A stretch of 64,000 bases of DNA from Marivita sp003149565 (GTDB lineage Bacteria; Pseudomonadota; Alphaproteobacteria; Rhodobacterales; Rhodobacteraceae): NCBI RefSeq assembly GCF_965216415.1, contig NZ_CBDCFU010000002.1. The stretch is one strand, 5' to 3'. This document shows, one piece after another, positions 42,992 to 51,622 of the stretch. Each line of letters starts with the position of its first letter. Position 1 is the first letter of the stretch. A program made the translations under genes and the position numbers. The notes under the pieces were generated by a model, which was not told where the DNA came from, made no database searches, and was given only the letters and a program-made list of their open reading frames with translations.

Positions 42992-44922
42992 CCCTTCCCC
43001 TCCAAAAACCTCTTCTTCGCCTCTTCCTGACGCCCGAAGTCCCGCACCATCGCCTCGATCGCCACCTCATCCGACTTGTCCGCATAGCGGAACTCGGAAT
43101 CCGCGTAGCGGTTGATCTCCTGGATCACCATCTCGACCGTGATGGGCCGTCGCAACTCCTCGATCATCGCCGCCTTCCGATCATAGGGCTGGAACAGGAA
43201 CAGATCCGGCTGCTCCATCCACTCGTCCGGCAACTCAAAGTCCATCGCGCGGACCTTCACCGCGTCGGTGATGTTCTTGATCGCCCGGCCCGTAAAGCGC
43301 GGGTCGGCCTCCTGAATGGCCTTGAGGTACGTGCCCATCTTGGCAATCGTGTCGAGCGCGCCGATCTGCGACGACACCCGGTCGAACACCTCCAGCAACC
43401 CCGGCTCCTTCGGCCGGTTGTGAGACTCGAACGACGCCGCCACCGCCTTCTGGATCTGCTGTGCGGCGTAAAGCTCATGATCCCCCAGTGGGATGTCGTG
43501 CTTCTTGCCCATCAGCAGCGCAAGGATGTCGATGTAATCCTCCCGCGTCTGCGGCCCGTCCACAAGGAACCTTGCTCCCGCCCGCTGCCGCAACGCATCG
43601 TCCACGTTCTCCGGGAAGTTCGAGAACATGCCGAAGGTGCAGTTCCCCCGCACCACCGTATTGGCCCCGGCAAACGCCTCCATGAACACCGCCGTGACCT
43701 CCTGCTGGCCCGCAGAGGACTGCCGATCTCCACGCTTGCCCGCGATCTGGTCGATGTCGTCGATGGTGCCAAACCCGATCACCGACGGGTCCAGCACGTT
43801 GTTGATAAACGCCTTCGCGTTCTGCCCCGACTTGCCCTGGTAGCTGTCGATATTGTCGATGCCGAAATTCTGATACCGGAACGTATAGCCCGCGTTCTGG
43901 CAATACTCATGGATCAGCCCCGCCATCATCTGGATCAGCGTCGTCTTCCCCGTCCCCGGAGCGCCGTCCCCCATGAAGGTAAAGATGAAGCCGCCAAGCT
44001 CCGCAAACGGGTTCAGCCGCCGCTCGAAATCATAGGCCATCAGCATCTTCGCCAGACGCATCGCCTGGTACTTGGCGATGTGGTTGCCCACCACCTGATG
44101 CGGCTTCTTGAACTGCATGGTGAGCGTGGTGCCACGGGCCTTAGTCGCAGGCGTAAAGCCCCGAAGTGTCAGATCATCCGCCTCCACCCGCCAGTTGGCG
44201 CTGGTAAACGCCCCCGTCCGCGCGCCGTTCTGCGCCCGCAGCGCGATCAGCTCCATCAACTGCTCGGCAAACGCCAACACCGTCGCCACCATGCGCGGCT
44301 CGTCGCTCGCATGAAGGGCCAATTTCTGATCCAACTCCCACAACGCCCCATGCAGGGCCAGCTGCGCATTGTCGGTCAGAACCTCCTGCACCTCCCCCAC
44401 ATCGACCGTCACTTCGCTGGCCTGAGACGCCAAGAGAAACGCCGTCGCATTGACGAACACATAGCCAACCGCCAGCGCCTCGCCCTCAAGCAAAGCCGAA
44501 AACTCCGCTTTCCGATCCGCCCCCAGCGAGCCCTGCAAATTCGCCCGCTTCATCTCGCCCAACGGCGTCGCGTCGGAAAACGCCTCTCCCACCGCAAGCG
44601 CAATCCCAAGCGCCCGCCGCAGCCCATGCATCACCGCAGCCTGTGCGGGCGACACGAGCGGATCATCTCCATCCGCCCCCGCAATCCGGTCAAGCAGATG
44701 CACCCCCTCGGGCCGCGCCGTGGACCGTGTCACCAACCCCGGCGTGGTCGAGCGAAACCGCCGCCGCGTGCCGATCCCCGATGACCGCTCCACCGCCGCA
44801 GGCTCCGACCCGGACGCCACCCGTGGCGTGTGATCGAACCCCTCCAGCATCGCATTGGCCGCCGCATAGTGCTTGCGGATCGCTTCTTCGCGCAGCTCCA
44901 TCAGGTCAGACGTTATGGACAT
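42988..44922 (-). CDS. AAA+ ATPase with unusual N-terminal domain
   Basis: A 644-residue protein. Residues 1-300 are a largely helical domain I do not recognise. The AAA+ module (about 310-480) has Walker A GDGAPGTGKTT (318-328), a Walker B-like strand VIGFGTIDDIDQIAG (381-395) with DD where DE is usual, a sensor-1 region MFSNFPENVDDAL (432-444) and arginines (R445, R447) positioned like an arginine finger. A C-terminal helical lid follows (about 480-644). It probably remodels or moves a protein partner using ATP. It is the only recognisable motor in the operon and is overlapped downstream by a membrane-protein gene. Confidence 0.9.
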   Translation of the reverse strand: MSITSDLMELREEAIRKHYAAANAMLEGFDHTPRVASGSEPAAVERSSGIGTRRRFRSTTPGLVTRSTARPEGVHLLDRIAGADGDDPLVSPAQAAVMHGLRRALGIALAVGEAFSDATPLGEMKRANLQGSLGADRKAEFSALLEGEALAVGYVFVNATAFLLASQASEVTVDVGEVQEVLTDNAQLALHGALWELDQKLALHASDEPRMVATVLAFAEQLMELIALRAQNGARTGAFTSANWRVEADDLTLRGFTPATKARGTTLTMQFKKPHQVVGNHIAKYQAMRLAKMLMAYDFERRLNPFAELGGFIFTFMGDGAPGTGKTTLIQMMAGLIHEYCQNAGYTFRYQNFGIDNIDSYQGKSGQNAKAFINNVLDPSVIGFGTIDDIDQIAGKRGDRQSSAGQQEVTAVFMEAFAGANTVVRGNCTFGMFSNFPENVDDALRQRAGARFLVDGPQTREDYIDILALLMGKKHDIPLGDHELYAAQQIQKAVAASFESHNRPKEPGLLEVFDRVSSQIGALDTIAKMGTYLKAIQEADPRFTGRAIKNITDAVKVRAMDFELPDEWMEQPDLFLFQPYDRKAAMIEELRRPITVEMVIQEINRYADSEFRYADKSDEVAIEAMVRDFGRQEEAKKRFLEGKG

Positions 44923-44936
44923 CGGGCAATCCCCCG

Positions 44937-44958
44937 CTTCTTCTTTTCAAAAATATGC
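44937..44958 (-). repeat. A-rich intergenic motif, copy 1
   Basis: On the minus strand it reads GCATATTTTTGAAAAGAAGA then AG, 14 nt before the ATPase start. A 19/22-identical copy precedes glcE at 60705-60726. It is probably a family repeat; the purine-rich end could aid ribosome binding. Confidence 0.5.
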
Positions 44959-44986
44959 AAACACGACCTCACCACAGGCGCGCCGC

Positions 44987-46105
44987 TCAATAGCTCAAAA
45001 CCCGCCCCGCATCGTTCACCACGAACTTGCGGACAGTCGCAAATCCCGGCGGGTTCAAGTCCGCCAGCGCCTGAAACGGCCGCTCCGGCAGGATGACCAT
45101 GCGCTCGGTCGCGGTCGTGCCTGTCTCGGCCCCGCGCCCCGCAAACGGGTCCAATGCGAACACCTCCCGGTCCACTTTGGAAAACCACCCCGATTTCTCC
45201 TGTCGCACGCGCTCGCTTTCCAGCTCCTCCAAGGTCCAGGCCAATGCCCAATCCTGCCCTTCCGGCGCACGCGCCTGTTCCAGCACCTCGCGGATCGGGC
45301 CAGACTGCTGAGTAAAGGAATGCGAATACATCGGGCCAATGTGAAACCGCCGCAGTCGCTTGGGGTGCAGGTCGTCAAAGCTTTCGTCAAACCCCTGTGC
45401 TATGGTCAACAGTTTCAGCCCACCCAGCGATTGCGCGATCAGATGCGCCTGCACCTCGGGCCAGCGCCGGTCGTCTTTCGGCAGCGCGTTGCGGCCACTG
45501 TCCTCGACCTCCATCAAATAGATCGTCGGCAGGTTCACCTGGCTGTCATAGACCCCCCAATGCAGCAGATAACGCCGGCGCGGCTCGGTTCCCGAGAGCC
45601 ACAGGCATTGCGGATCGTTCCGCGCCCAGTAGAGCTTGCCGCGCGCCAGTTCCTCGTAATAGAGCCGCTGGCTCAGGGTGAATTGCAGCCGCGTCGGGAT
45701 CGCCTGATCGCCGATGATCTCGGCCACCATCTGGTCTTTCAGCGCATCGACCGAGGGCATGGTCCGCAAATGCTGATCCGCCTGCGCGGCGTCATTCGCC
45801 ATGACCAATAGCTCAGTAACAGTCGGAAACCCGCTGTCCTTCACATCCATCGTCAGGGACCCAAAGAACTGCCCGGTGTCCCGGCCAACCAGCAGGTACT
45901 TCATCGACAGCGCCCGGAAGGTGAGGTTGAGCGCGATCACATAGCGCGTCAGAACCTCGACCTCGTCTTTGGTCAGCCGCTTTTCCACATGCAGCATCGC
46001 TGCCACGCGCCCCAAATGGGCGAGGATCTTTTCGAATTTCGCAAAATACCTGCGGCTGGCCTGAGTGTCAGGCAGCCCGCGGTGATCATTGGCCGCGGTG
46101 GTCAT
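44987..46105 (-). CDS. 372-residue protein of unknown function
   Basis: A soluble alpha/beta protein with no signal peptide or membrane helix. It has a helical N-terminal half (LTKDEVEVLTRYVIALNLTF and LQFTLSQRLYYEELARGKLY) and a middle beta-rich part (YLLHWGVYDSQVNLPTIYLM). No known catalytic motif is visible. It overlaps the coiled-coil gene by 4 nt upstream and is followed 64 bp later by the AAA+ gene. Strict operon coupling to the coiled-coil protein suggests direct interaction. Confidence 0.85.
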   Translation of the reverse strand: MTTAANDHRGLPDTQASRRYFAKFEKILAHLGRVAAMLHVEKRLTKDEVEVLTRYVIALNLTFRALSMKYLLVGRDTGQFFGSLTMDVKDSGFPTVTELLVMANDAAQADQHLRTMPSVDALKDQMVAEIIGDQAIPTRLQFTLSQRLYYEELARGKLYWARNDPQCLWLSGTEPRRRYLLHWGVYDSQVNLPTIYLMEVEDSGRNALPKDDRRWPEVQAHLIAQSLGGLKLLTIAQGFDESFDDLHPKRLRRFHIGPMYSHSFTQQSGPIREVLEQARAPEGQDWALAWTLEELESERVRQEKSGWFSKVDREVFALDPFAGRGAETGTTATERMVILPERPFQALADLNPPGFATVRKFVVNDAGRVLSY

Positions 46106-47178
46106 GACCCATACAGGTTCTTGTCATGTTTCTCGACGATCGCCTGGAACCGGCGGGCAAAGCGTTCATCGGCCTTGGCCTTGGCCTCAAGCACCTCGCG
46201 GGCGAACACCATGTGGTCCTCGTGGCTTTCCAGCATGTCGGCCATCTTCTGATTGGTCGCCGCCCCGATTCCGGCCATCGCAGACTGAGCCTCTTGGTCG
46301 GTCTTCACACCGATCTCGTTGATCCGGTGGGCCACATCCTGCTGCTGCGCGGTCTTCAGCGACTTGGACAGCGCATCATAGAGAACCACCCGCTGCTTGG
46401 TGTCTGTCTGAAGCTTGTTGATCAGCACCATCTGCGTTGCCGCCTGATTCTGGAGCGAGTCGATCCAGGTCTTGCCCTTCTCGATATAGCGCTCGAGCGT
46501 CTGGCTCTTGGCCAGTTTGACCTGCTCGTCCTGAACCATCGCATTATAGGCGGCGTTCAACTCGGCGAGTTCGGTTTCCAGCTTGGTGCGCGCGGCTGCG
46601 TCCTGCTCCACGCTGATCTTGTTTTCCAACTCGATTATCTTCGGGTCCATCGCGAGGATCTCGGCACGCACCGTTTCCAGCGCGCCCACCGTCGCCTCGC
46701 GCTCGTCGAGCGTTTCTGACAGGTTCACTTCCACCTTGTCTTTCTGCTCGTTGAGCAGGTTCAACTGGCCCTGAAGCAGGTTCACGATCACGTCCGACTT
46801 GGCGATCAAATCCTGCAACTTGTCGTCGATCGAGGCGGTTTTCATCCGCTCCTGCCGCATCGACTCGGATTTGCCCTTCGAGAAGATCCCAACAAAGCTT
46901 TCCCAGCCGGTCTTCGAGCGCATTTCGTCGAAATCCTTGGAAAACGCAGCGGTCACGTCATCCAGTCCCATGATCAGTTCCGCAATATTCGCGTTCATCA
47001 CATCGGTATGGGCGTGCACGTCTTCCAGCGTCGCATTCTCGATGTCGAAGGTGACATCATCGCCGGTTTTCATCTTGGCACGCGCGGTTTCGATGCGGCC
47101 GGTCAGTTCCGCGATCTTGGCTTGCGCTTCGGCCACCTGCGCCTGGCTTTCGCGCACCTGTGTGTCGAAATCCGCCAT
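46102..47178 (-). CDS. 358-residue coiled-coil protein (first gene of operon)
   Basis: Start ATG 47178 (MADFDTQVRESQAQVAEAQA) has a GGAGGA ribosome-binding site; the frame upstream to 47250 lacks one. Nearly the whole protein is heptad-like helix: residues 1-40, about 110-240 (VNLLQGQLNLLNEQKDKVEV and KIIELENKISVEQDAAA) and 260-355. The overall all-helical topology recalls TelA/KlaA toxic-anion-resistance proteins, but no diagnostic motif confirms it. It probably forms a scaffold or filament acted on by the AAA+ protein. Confidence 0.87.
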   Translation of the reverse strand: MADFDTQVRESQAQVAEAQAKIAELTGRIETARAKMKTGDDVTFDIENATLEDVHAHTDVMNANIAELIMGLDDVTAAFSKDFDEMRSKTGWESFVGIFSKGKSESMRQERMKTASIDDKLQDLIAKSDVIVNLLQGQLNLLNEQKDKVEVNLSETLDEREATVGALETVRAEILAMDPKIIELENKISVEQDAAARTKLETELAELNAAYNAMVQDEQVKLAKSQTLERYIEKGKTWIDSLQNQAATQMVLINKLQTDTKQRVVLYDALSKSLKTAQQQDVAHRINEIGVKTDQEAQSAMAGIGAATNQKMADMLESHEDHMVFAREVLEAKAKADERFARRFQAIVEKHDKNLYGS

Positions 47179-47355
47179 TCCAAATCCTCCAATCAATCCA
47201 ACCGATCCAACGTAATCGTTCTGCAGCGCTGTTGAACCGGATCTGCGCAAAGTCTCGCAAAAGCACTGTTGAAAGGGAAGCGTCGATCGCGCTTTAAAGT
47301 AGACAAGGTGCAGTGGTTCGCTGCGTCGTTATATGTTTTGAAGGGAGATTTTGAG

Positions 47356-47919
47356 ATGAACAGATTTCTGACAATAGCCGCTGCTGTTATGATGTCGCTT
47401 CCGGTTGCTGCGCAGGCGGACGAAATTTCGGACACGCTTGAAGCCGCGCTTGAGGCTTACAACAAGGGCGATGTCACCTATGCGCTCGAAGAATTGGACT
47501 ACGCACGTCAAAAGCTCATGGCTCTGCGCGCTGAGGCTTTTCAAGACCTTCTGCCCGAGGCACCCGAAGGCTGGACGCGCGACGTGGAAACAGAGATGCA
47601 GGCCGGTCTCGCTCTGATGGGTGGCGGCATGGGCGCCAGTGCGGAGTATCGCTCACCAGATGGTTCGCAGTATTACACCGTCACAATGATGGCCGACAAC
47701 GCAATGGTTGCAAGCATGGGCAGTATGGTGGCCAACGCAGCTGCGATGGGCATGCGGGTTGAGCGTGTCGGTCGCCAACGGATTGCGTTGAACGATGGCC
47801 AGGCGATGGCCCTTGTGAACAACCGCATCCTGGTCACCGTCGAGGGTGGTGACGAAGCTCTGCTGCTGCAGGCTATGGAGCAAATTGACTTCCAGGAGCT
47901 TTCCTCTTTCGGTAACTGA
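47356..47919 (+). CDS. secreted periplasmic protein of unknown function
   Basis: 187 residues with a cleavable signal MNRFLTIAAAVMMSLPVAAQ then ADEIS, and a GGGAG site before ATG 47356. The mature part has a helical start (DTLEAALEAYNKGDVTYALEE), then small beta segments and a Met/Gly-rich stretch (GLALMGGGMGASAEYRSPDG, MVASMGSMVANAAAMGM). It is divergent from the nine-gene operon (177 bp gap) and could be linked to it. No family is recognised with certainty. Confidence 0.85.
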   Translation: MNRFLTIAAAVMMSLPVAAQADEISDTLEAALEAYNKGDVTYALEELDYARQKLMALRAEAFQDLLPEAPEGWTRDVETEMQAGLALMGGGMGASAEYRSPDGSQYYTVTMMADNAMVASMGSMVANAAAMGMRVERVGRQRIALNDGQAMALVNNRILVTVEGGDEALLLQAMEQIDFQELSSFGN

Positions 47920-47945
47920 GAAATTTGACCGTTCGGTAAAAAATC

Positions 47946-47973
47946 GGAAGGCGTCCTTCCTGGGACGCCTTCC
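47946..47973 (+). terminator. intrinsic-type terminator after periplasmic protein gene
   Basis: A perfect 11-bp stem GGAAGGCGTCC/GGACGCCTTCC with a 6-nt loop, followed by CTCGTCTTT. It is 27 nt after the stop codon. Confidence 0.75.
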
Positions 47974-48041
47974 CTCGTCTTTGGGCTTGCCGTTCGTCTT
48001 CGTCTTCCGCATGGCTTCCGCACGAAAAAGGAGGGACGAGC

Positions 48042-49163
48042 ATGGATTGGTCGCCGGATAAGACACAAGTCAAAAGCTGGAACGAATGGGATACGCTGCG
48101 CCACGTGATCGTAGGCAAAGCTGATGATTGTCACATCCCACCGGAGGAACCGGCGCTGGATGCCAAGGTGCCCGAGGACAGTGACATGCGTGGCCAATGG
48201 GGGCGGCGGCCTCAAGAAACCATCGACCGTGCGAATGAGCTCTTGGACAATTTTGCCGATATGCTCCGCAAGCGCGGGCTGCGGGTGGATCGCCCGACGC
48301 CGACGGATTTCTCGAAGCCCGTTACGACCCCGGATTTCCACACCGACAGCCAGTTCGGCTGTATGCCGCCGCGCGACGTGCTGCTGACTGTGGGCCATGA
48401 GATCCTCGAAGCGACGATGTCTTATCGTTGCCGCTGGTTCGAATACCTCTGCTACCGCCCGCTGATGCAGCAATATTGGGAAGAAGACGTGAACTTTCGT
48501 CACGAGGCCGCGCCAAAGCCTCGGCTGACGGATGCGGATTACCACGCCGATTACCTTTCCGAGAAGATCGGGATCGAAAAGCGCCTTAAATGGACCGCCG
48601 AAAAGCACTTCGTCACCACTGAAGAAGAACCGCTTTTCGATGCTGCCGACGTTTTGCGCTTTGGGAAAGATCTCATCGTGCAGCACGGGTTCACCACGAA
48701 CCTCAAGGGCATCGAATGGCTGCGCCGTCACTTCCCCGACCACCGCGTCCGTGCGGTGAACTTTCCCGGCGACCCGTACCCGATCCACATCGACGCGACA
48801 TTCACACCTCTGCGTCCCGGTCTGATCCTGAACAACCCGAACCGCCGGTTGCCTGAAGAGCAGCGAGAATACTTCAGGAAGAACGATTGGGAAATCATCG
48901 ACGCGGCGCAGCCCGCGCACAACACGCCGCCGCCTCTGTGTTATTCCTCGACCTGGCTCAGCATGAACGTCCTGGTTCTTGATCCGAAAACCGTCTGTGT
49001 TGAGGCCTCCGAGGTCTACCAGATGGAGCAAATGGACAAGCTGGGGATGGAAGTGGTCCCGGTCGAGCTGCGGGATGCCTATGCGTTTGGCGGTGGCCTG
49101 CATTGCTGCACAGCGGATGTCTACCGCGATGGAGACTGCGAGGATTATTTTGCCAAACAGTAG
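48042..49163 (+). CDS. amidinotransferase (glycine amidinotransferase-like)
   Basis: A 373-residue pentein-fold enzyme. Catalytic residues fit the arginine:glycine amidinotransferase group: Asp in EPLFDAADVLRFGKD, His in YPIHIDATFTPLRPG and the C-terminal Cys in GGGLHCCTADVYR. Such enzymes transfer an amidino group from arginine to an amine acceptor. A strong GGAGG site supports ATG 48042. There are no creatine or guanidine genes nearby, so the acceptor is unknown. The gene seems to stand alone. Confidence 0.88.
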   Translation: MDWSPDKTQVKSWNEWDTLRHVIVGKADDCHIPPEEPALDAKVPEDSDMRGQWGRRPQETIDRANELLDNFADMLRKRGLRVDRPTPTDFSKPVTTPDFHTDSQFGCMPPRDVLLTVGHEILEATMSYRCRWFEYLCYRPLMQQYWEEDVNFRHEAAPKPRLTDADYHADYLSEKIGIEKRLKWTAEKHFVTTEEEPLFDAADVLRFGKDLIVQHGFTTNLKGIEWLRRHFPDHRVRAVNFPGDPYPIHIDATFTPLRPGLILNNPNRRLPEEQREYFRKNDWEIIDAAQPAHNTPPPLCYSSTWLSMNVLVLDPKTVCVEASEVYQMEQMDKLGMEVVPVELRDAYAFGGGLHCCTADVYRDGDCEDYFAKQ

Positions 49164-49402
49164 TCACATGGCAAGGTGGTTTGGGAACCTTCGGAAAGCC
49201 TTTCTATGGGCCTTCCGCACCGTTTGGCTCACGGTGTCACGGTCACTGGGCTGATTGATCTAGCTTCCAGAAAATGCCTTTTGATTGATGAGCTTTCGGA
49301 TTGCTCGCCATTTGCGGGAATTTGCCCTGTGGCATTTTCTACTCAAGCCGTCATGAAGCAAAATTTTCTTAGGTAATCGTCGAGTTTATACCCATGTTTA
49401 CG

Positions 49403-49427
49403 GGAACCCATTGCGCAGCATCGCGTT
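49403..49427 (+). promoter_or_regulatory. EcfG-type (general stress response) promoter motif
   Basis: GGAAC (49403-49407), 16-nt spacer, CGTT (49424-49427), matching the GGAAC-N16/17-CGTT pattern recognised by EcfG sigma factors in alphaproteobacteria. It points toward the histidine kinase gene, 138 bp downstream. A second such motif serves the 50-residue gene beyond the kinase. Confidence 0.6.
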
Positions 49428-49467
49428 CGGTTAAGGGACCTTAGAAAACACTCCAACGGGGGGCCTA

Positions 49468-49560
49468 ATGATTTTGACCACGATACCGGCGATCAAAAAC
49501 CTGCTCGCGTGTATCGTGTTGGGCGCATGTGAGATGCATGAACATGGAATAGTGCTCTAA
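49468..49560 (+). CDS. possible 30-residue leader or small peptide
   Basis: A short frame, MILTTIPAIKNLLACIVLGA then CEMHEHGIVL, preceded by a G-rich CGGGGGG tract and ending 5 nt before the kinase start. Its position directly after the EcfG-type promoter suggests co-transcription. It is hydrophobic and may be a tiny membrane peptide; it could equally be chance. Confidence 0.3.
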   Translation: MILTTIPAIKNLLACIVLGACEMHEHGIVL

Positions 49561-49565
49561 AGGCC

Positions 49566-51326
49566 ATGCAGCATCCTAACTCGGAAAACGGCGATCAGGA
49601 CGCCAAGGGCAGCCCCGTGCGAACGCTGCGGCAAAAGCTTGTCGTGCGCATTGCTTTTCTGTTGTCGCTTGCCCTTCTTCCCATCGGCTTGGTGGCGATG
49701 GGCCAAAGTTGGCGCGCGCTGACGATCACCCACGACAATCTCGAAGCCGGTATCCACGCCCGCACCAGTGCCCTTGTCGAACCTGAGCGGCGTGCATTGT
49801 TCAGCAAGATGGGCACGGCACGAGCCTTGGCGAACACGCTGGGCGCGACCGAGCTCAGCGCGGAAGAATGCACGTCAATCATGCAGCGCGTTCAACAGAC
49901 CGACGAACGCTTGGCATTTGCTGGCCTTGTCGAACGGGGCTCGATTTCCCGGTGCAACAGCGCGGGGCGCACTTTCGATTTTATGCCTGATTCGCGATCA
50001 GATTCGTTGTTTGCCAATCCAGAGCCTTACATCACGTTCAATCCTCAAGGTTCCGCGACAGAACTACCTGTTATTATCATCGCGTACCCGACCTTCGGTC
50101 CGGATGAGTCGCTCAAAGGCTTCGTAACGATCTCTTTTGCATCTGAGCCATTGCTGCAGTCCGACAGTGCGGAAGCGCTTGGAGGGGATGTCGCCTTGGT
50201 AACCTTCAACAAGTATGGCGACATCCTGTCGACCTTCACCCCCGAAGGTCCGATTTCGAATTACCTGCCAGAGGGGCTGTCATATCAGGAGTTCGTCAAT
50301 CAAGACGATTCCTTCTTCACGGCGACAACGCAATCCGGCGAGGCGCGTTTGATTTCGGTGGTCCCCATCCTTGCCGGTGAGGTCTATGCCTTGAGCAGTT
50401 GGAACCAGGCGGCGTTGCAACGCTCAAACTCTCCGTGGTTTACGGCGACAACCCTGCTTTTCCCGTTCCTGATGTGGCTTGTGGGCATTGTTGTTGCTGT
50501 GGTCTCGCTGAACCGTCTCGTCCTGCGTCACGTCAGCGATCTCGGTCGTCGGATGAAACGTTTTGCGCTGCATCGCTCTGTTGAGACCTCTGAGAGGATT
50601 GCCGACGCGCCGAGCGAGTTGCAATCGATCAACGTGACCTTCGAAAGTATGGCGGATCAATTGCTTCGCGATGAGGCTGAACTTGAAAACGCGCTATTCG
50701 AACGGGAGGTGCTGCTGAAAGAGGTCCACCACCGGGTTAAGAATAACCTGCAGCTCATTTCTTCGATCATCAACATGCAGGTGCGGCAGGTTGGCAGCCC
50801 CGACGCAGTGGCAGCTTTGCGGAAATTCCAGGATCGGGTCACCAGTCTCGCATCGGTGCATCGCGCGCTTTATCAAGAACCATCTCTGACGCAGATCCGG
50901 TTTGATGTTCTGCTTGGCGATCTGGTCCAGCAGGTGAACACCTTGGGCACCGGAGACAAAGATCCGGTCGAGATCCAGATGGACGTGGACCCGGTGACAC
51001 TGTTGCCTGACCAGACCAGTCCTCTTGCAATGGTCACCACAGAAGCGCTTTCTAATGCCTTCAAATACGGGGGGCCGGGTCGGGACGGAGTATTCCGTCT
51101 GAGCATCTCGTTGAAAGAAACCGTCAGTGAGGACCGGACCACGGTCAATCTGACCATCGAAAACAGCATTGATCCGGATACATCCACAAGCGGAGGCTCA
51201 GGTTTGGGGAACAGGCTCATCCTTGCTTTCGTCAGTCAACTTGATGGTAAGATCGAACAGATCGAAGAAGAGGAACGCTACAGGCTTAGCCTGACATTCG
51301 CGTACCAACCTTTTTCGCCAGAATAA
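49566..51326 (+). CDS. sensor histidine kinase, HisKA_2 family
   Basis: A 586-residue membrane kinase. Helix 1 is near 26-46, followed by a periplasmic sensor domain of about 240 residues, helix 2 near 294-318, a linker, then HisKA_2 with the phospho-acceptor His389 in LLKEVHHRVKNNLQLIS and an HATPase domain with N-box TTEALSNAFKYG and G-box GGSGLGNRLI. This kinase class commonly acts on PhyR in the alphaproteobacterial general stress response. No PhyR, NepR or EcfG gene lies in the window, but the upstream promoter motif is of EcfG type, consistent with feedback. Confidence 0.92.
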   Translation: MQHPNSENGDQDAKGSPVRTLRQKLVVRIAFLLSLALLPIGLVAMGQSWRALTITHDNLEAGIHARTSALVEPERRALFSKMGTARALANTLGATELSAEECTSIMQRVQQTDERLAFAGLVERGSISRCNSAGRTFDFMPDSRSDSLFANPEPYITFNPQGSATELPVIIIAYPTFGPDESLKGFVTISFASEPLLQSDSAEALGGDVALVTFNKYGDILSTFTPEGPISNYLPEGLSYQEFVNQDDSFFTATTQSGEARLISVVPILAGEVYALSSWNQAALQRSNSPWFTATTLLFPFLMWLVGIVVAVVSLNRLVLRHVSDLGRRMKRFALHRSVETSERIADAPSELQSINVTFESMADQLLRDEAELENALFEREVLLKEVHHRVKNNLQLISSIINMQVRQVGSPDAVAALRKFQDRVTSLASVHRALYQEPSLTQIRFDVLLGDLVQQVNTLGTGDKDPVEIQMDVDPVTLLPDQTSPLAMVTTEALSNAFKYGGPGRDGVFRLSISLKETVSEDRTTVNLTIENSIDPDTSTSGGSGLGNRLILAFVSQLDGKIEQIEEEERYRLSLTFAYQPFSPE

Positions 51327-51344
51327 GATCACCGCACATAAAAA

Positions 51345-51367
51345 AGCGCCCCATCCGATGGAGCGCT
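51345..51367. terminator. bidirectional terminator between kinase and 50-residue gene
   Basis: AGCGCCCCATC-CG-GATGGAGCGCT, an 11-bp stem with one mismatch, flanked by AAAAA on one side and TTCTTG on the other. It lies between two convergent genes. Confidence 0.75.
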
Positions 51368-51399
51368 TCTTGAACGATCAATAGTTTAAACCGATCACA

Positions 51400-51552
51400 T
51401 CACGAATTTGGCGCGTCCTCGGCCAGACGCGATTTCGGTGCGTTGGGGTCGGCCCTTTCTTCCTCGGTCCGTTGCTTGCTCACAAGCGCGAAAACGATGA
51501 ACGTCAGCATAGTCATCAAAGCGAGTAGCGGTACAATAAATTCTGCGGTCAT
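51400..51552 (-). CDS. 50-residue single-span membrane protein, stress-promoter linked
   Basis: A short gene with an excellent AAAGGAG site. The protein MTAEFIVPLLALMTMLTFIV continues FALVSKQRTEEER and ends with an acidic, Pro/Ala-rich tail (ADPNAPKSRLAEDAPNS). It has one helix with the tail probably cytoplasmic. The EcfG-type motif GGAAC-N16-GGTT lies 23-47 bp upstream, and it is convergent to the histidine kinase. It may be a small stress membrane protein. I know no named family. Confidence 0.78.
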   Translation of the reverse strand: MTAEFIVPLLALMTMLTFIVFALVSKQRTEEERADPNAPKSRLAEDAPNS

Positions 51553-51574
51553 GGGTGTCTCCTTTCACAGAAAG

Positions 51575-51599
51575 AACCCGTCAGTCCGCAAACGGTTCC
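51575..51599 (-). promoter_or_regulatory. EcfG-type promoter motif for the 50-residue gene
   Basis: On the minus strand GGAAC (51599-51595), a 16-nt spacer and GGTT (51578-51575). The predicted start of transcription would leave a short leader of about 15 nt that includes the ribosome-binding site. Confidence 0.55.
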
Positions 51600-51622
51600 C
51601 GAGCGGCCCGACCGGAAGACAA

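Larger units (their letters stand above)
49164..49565. other. 402-bp intergenic region with stress promoter
   Basis: AT-richer DNA between the amidinotransferase and the histidine kinase. Near its start an imperfect stem (GGAAAGCCTTTCTATGGGCCTTCC) may terminate the upstream gene. It contains an EcfG-type promoter motif (49403-49427) and a possible 30-residue frame (49468-49560). Nothing else was recognised. Confidence 0.5.

Noticed and set aside
43420..44784. Long plus-strand frame of 454 codons opposite the AAA+ gene
   Set aside because: Arg/His/Pro-rich composition without motifs and no ribosome-binding site; an antisense shadow.
46102..47178. Assignment of the coiled-coil protein as TelA tellurite resistance
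   Set aside because: Only length and helical character agree; no TelA sequence motif was identified.
47673..49103. Minus-strand frame of 476 codons spanning two genes
   Set aside because: It crosses a terminator and is antisense to both the periplasmic protein and the amidinotransferase.
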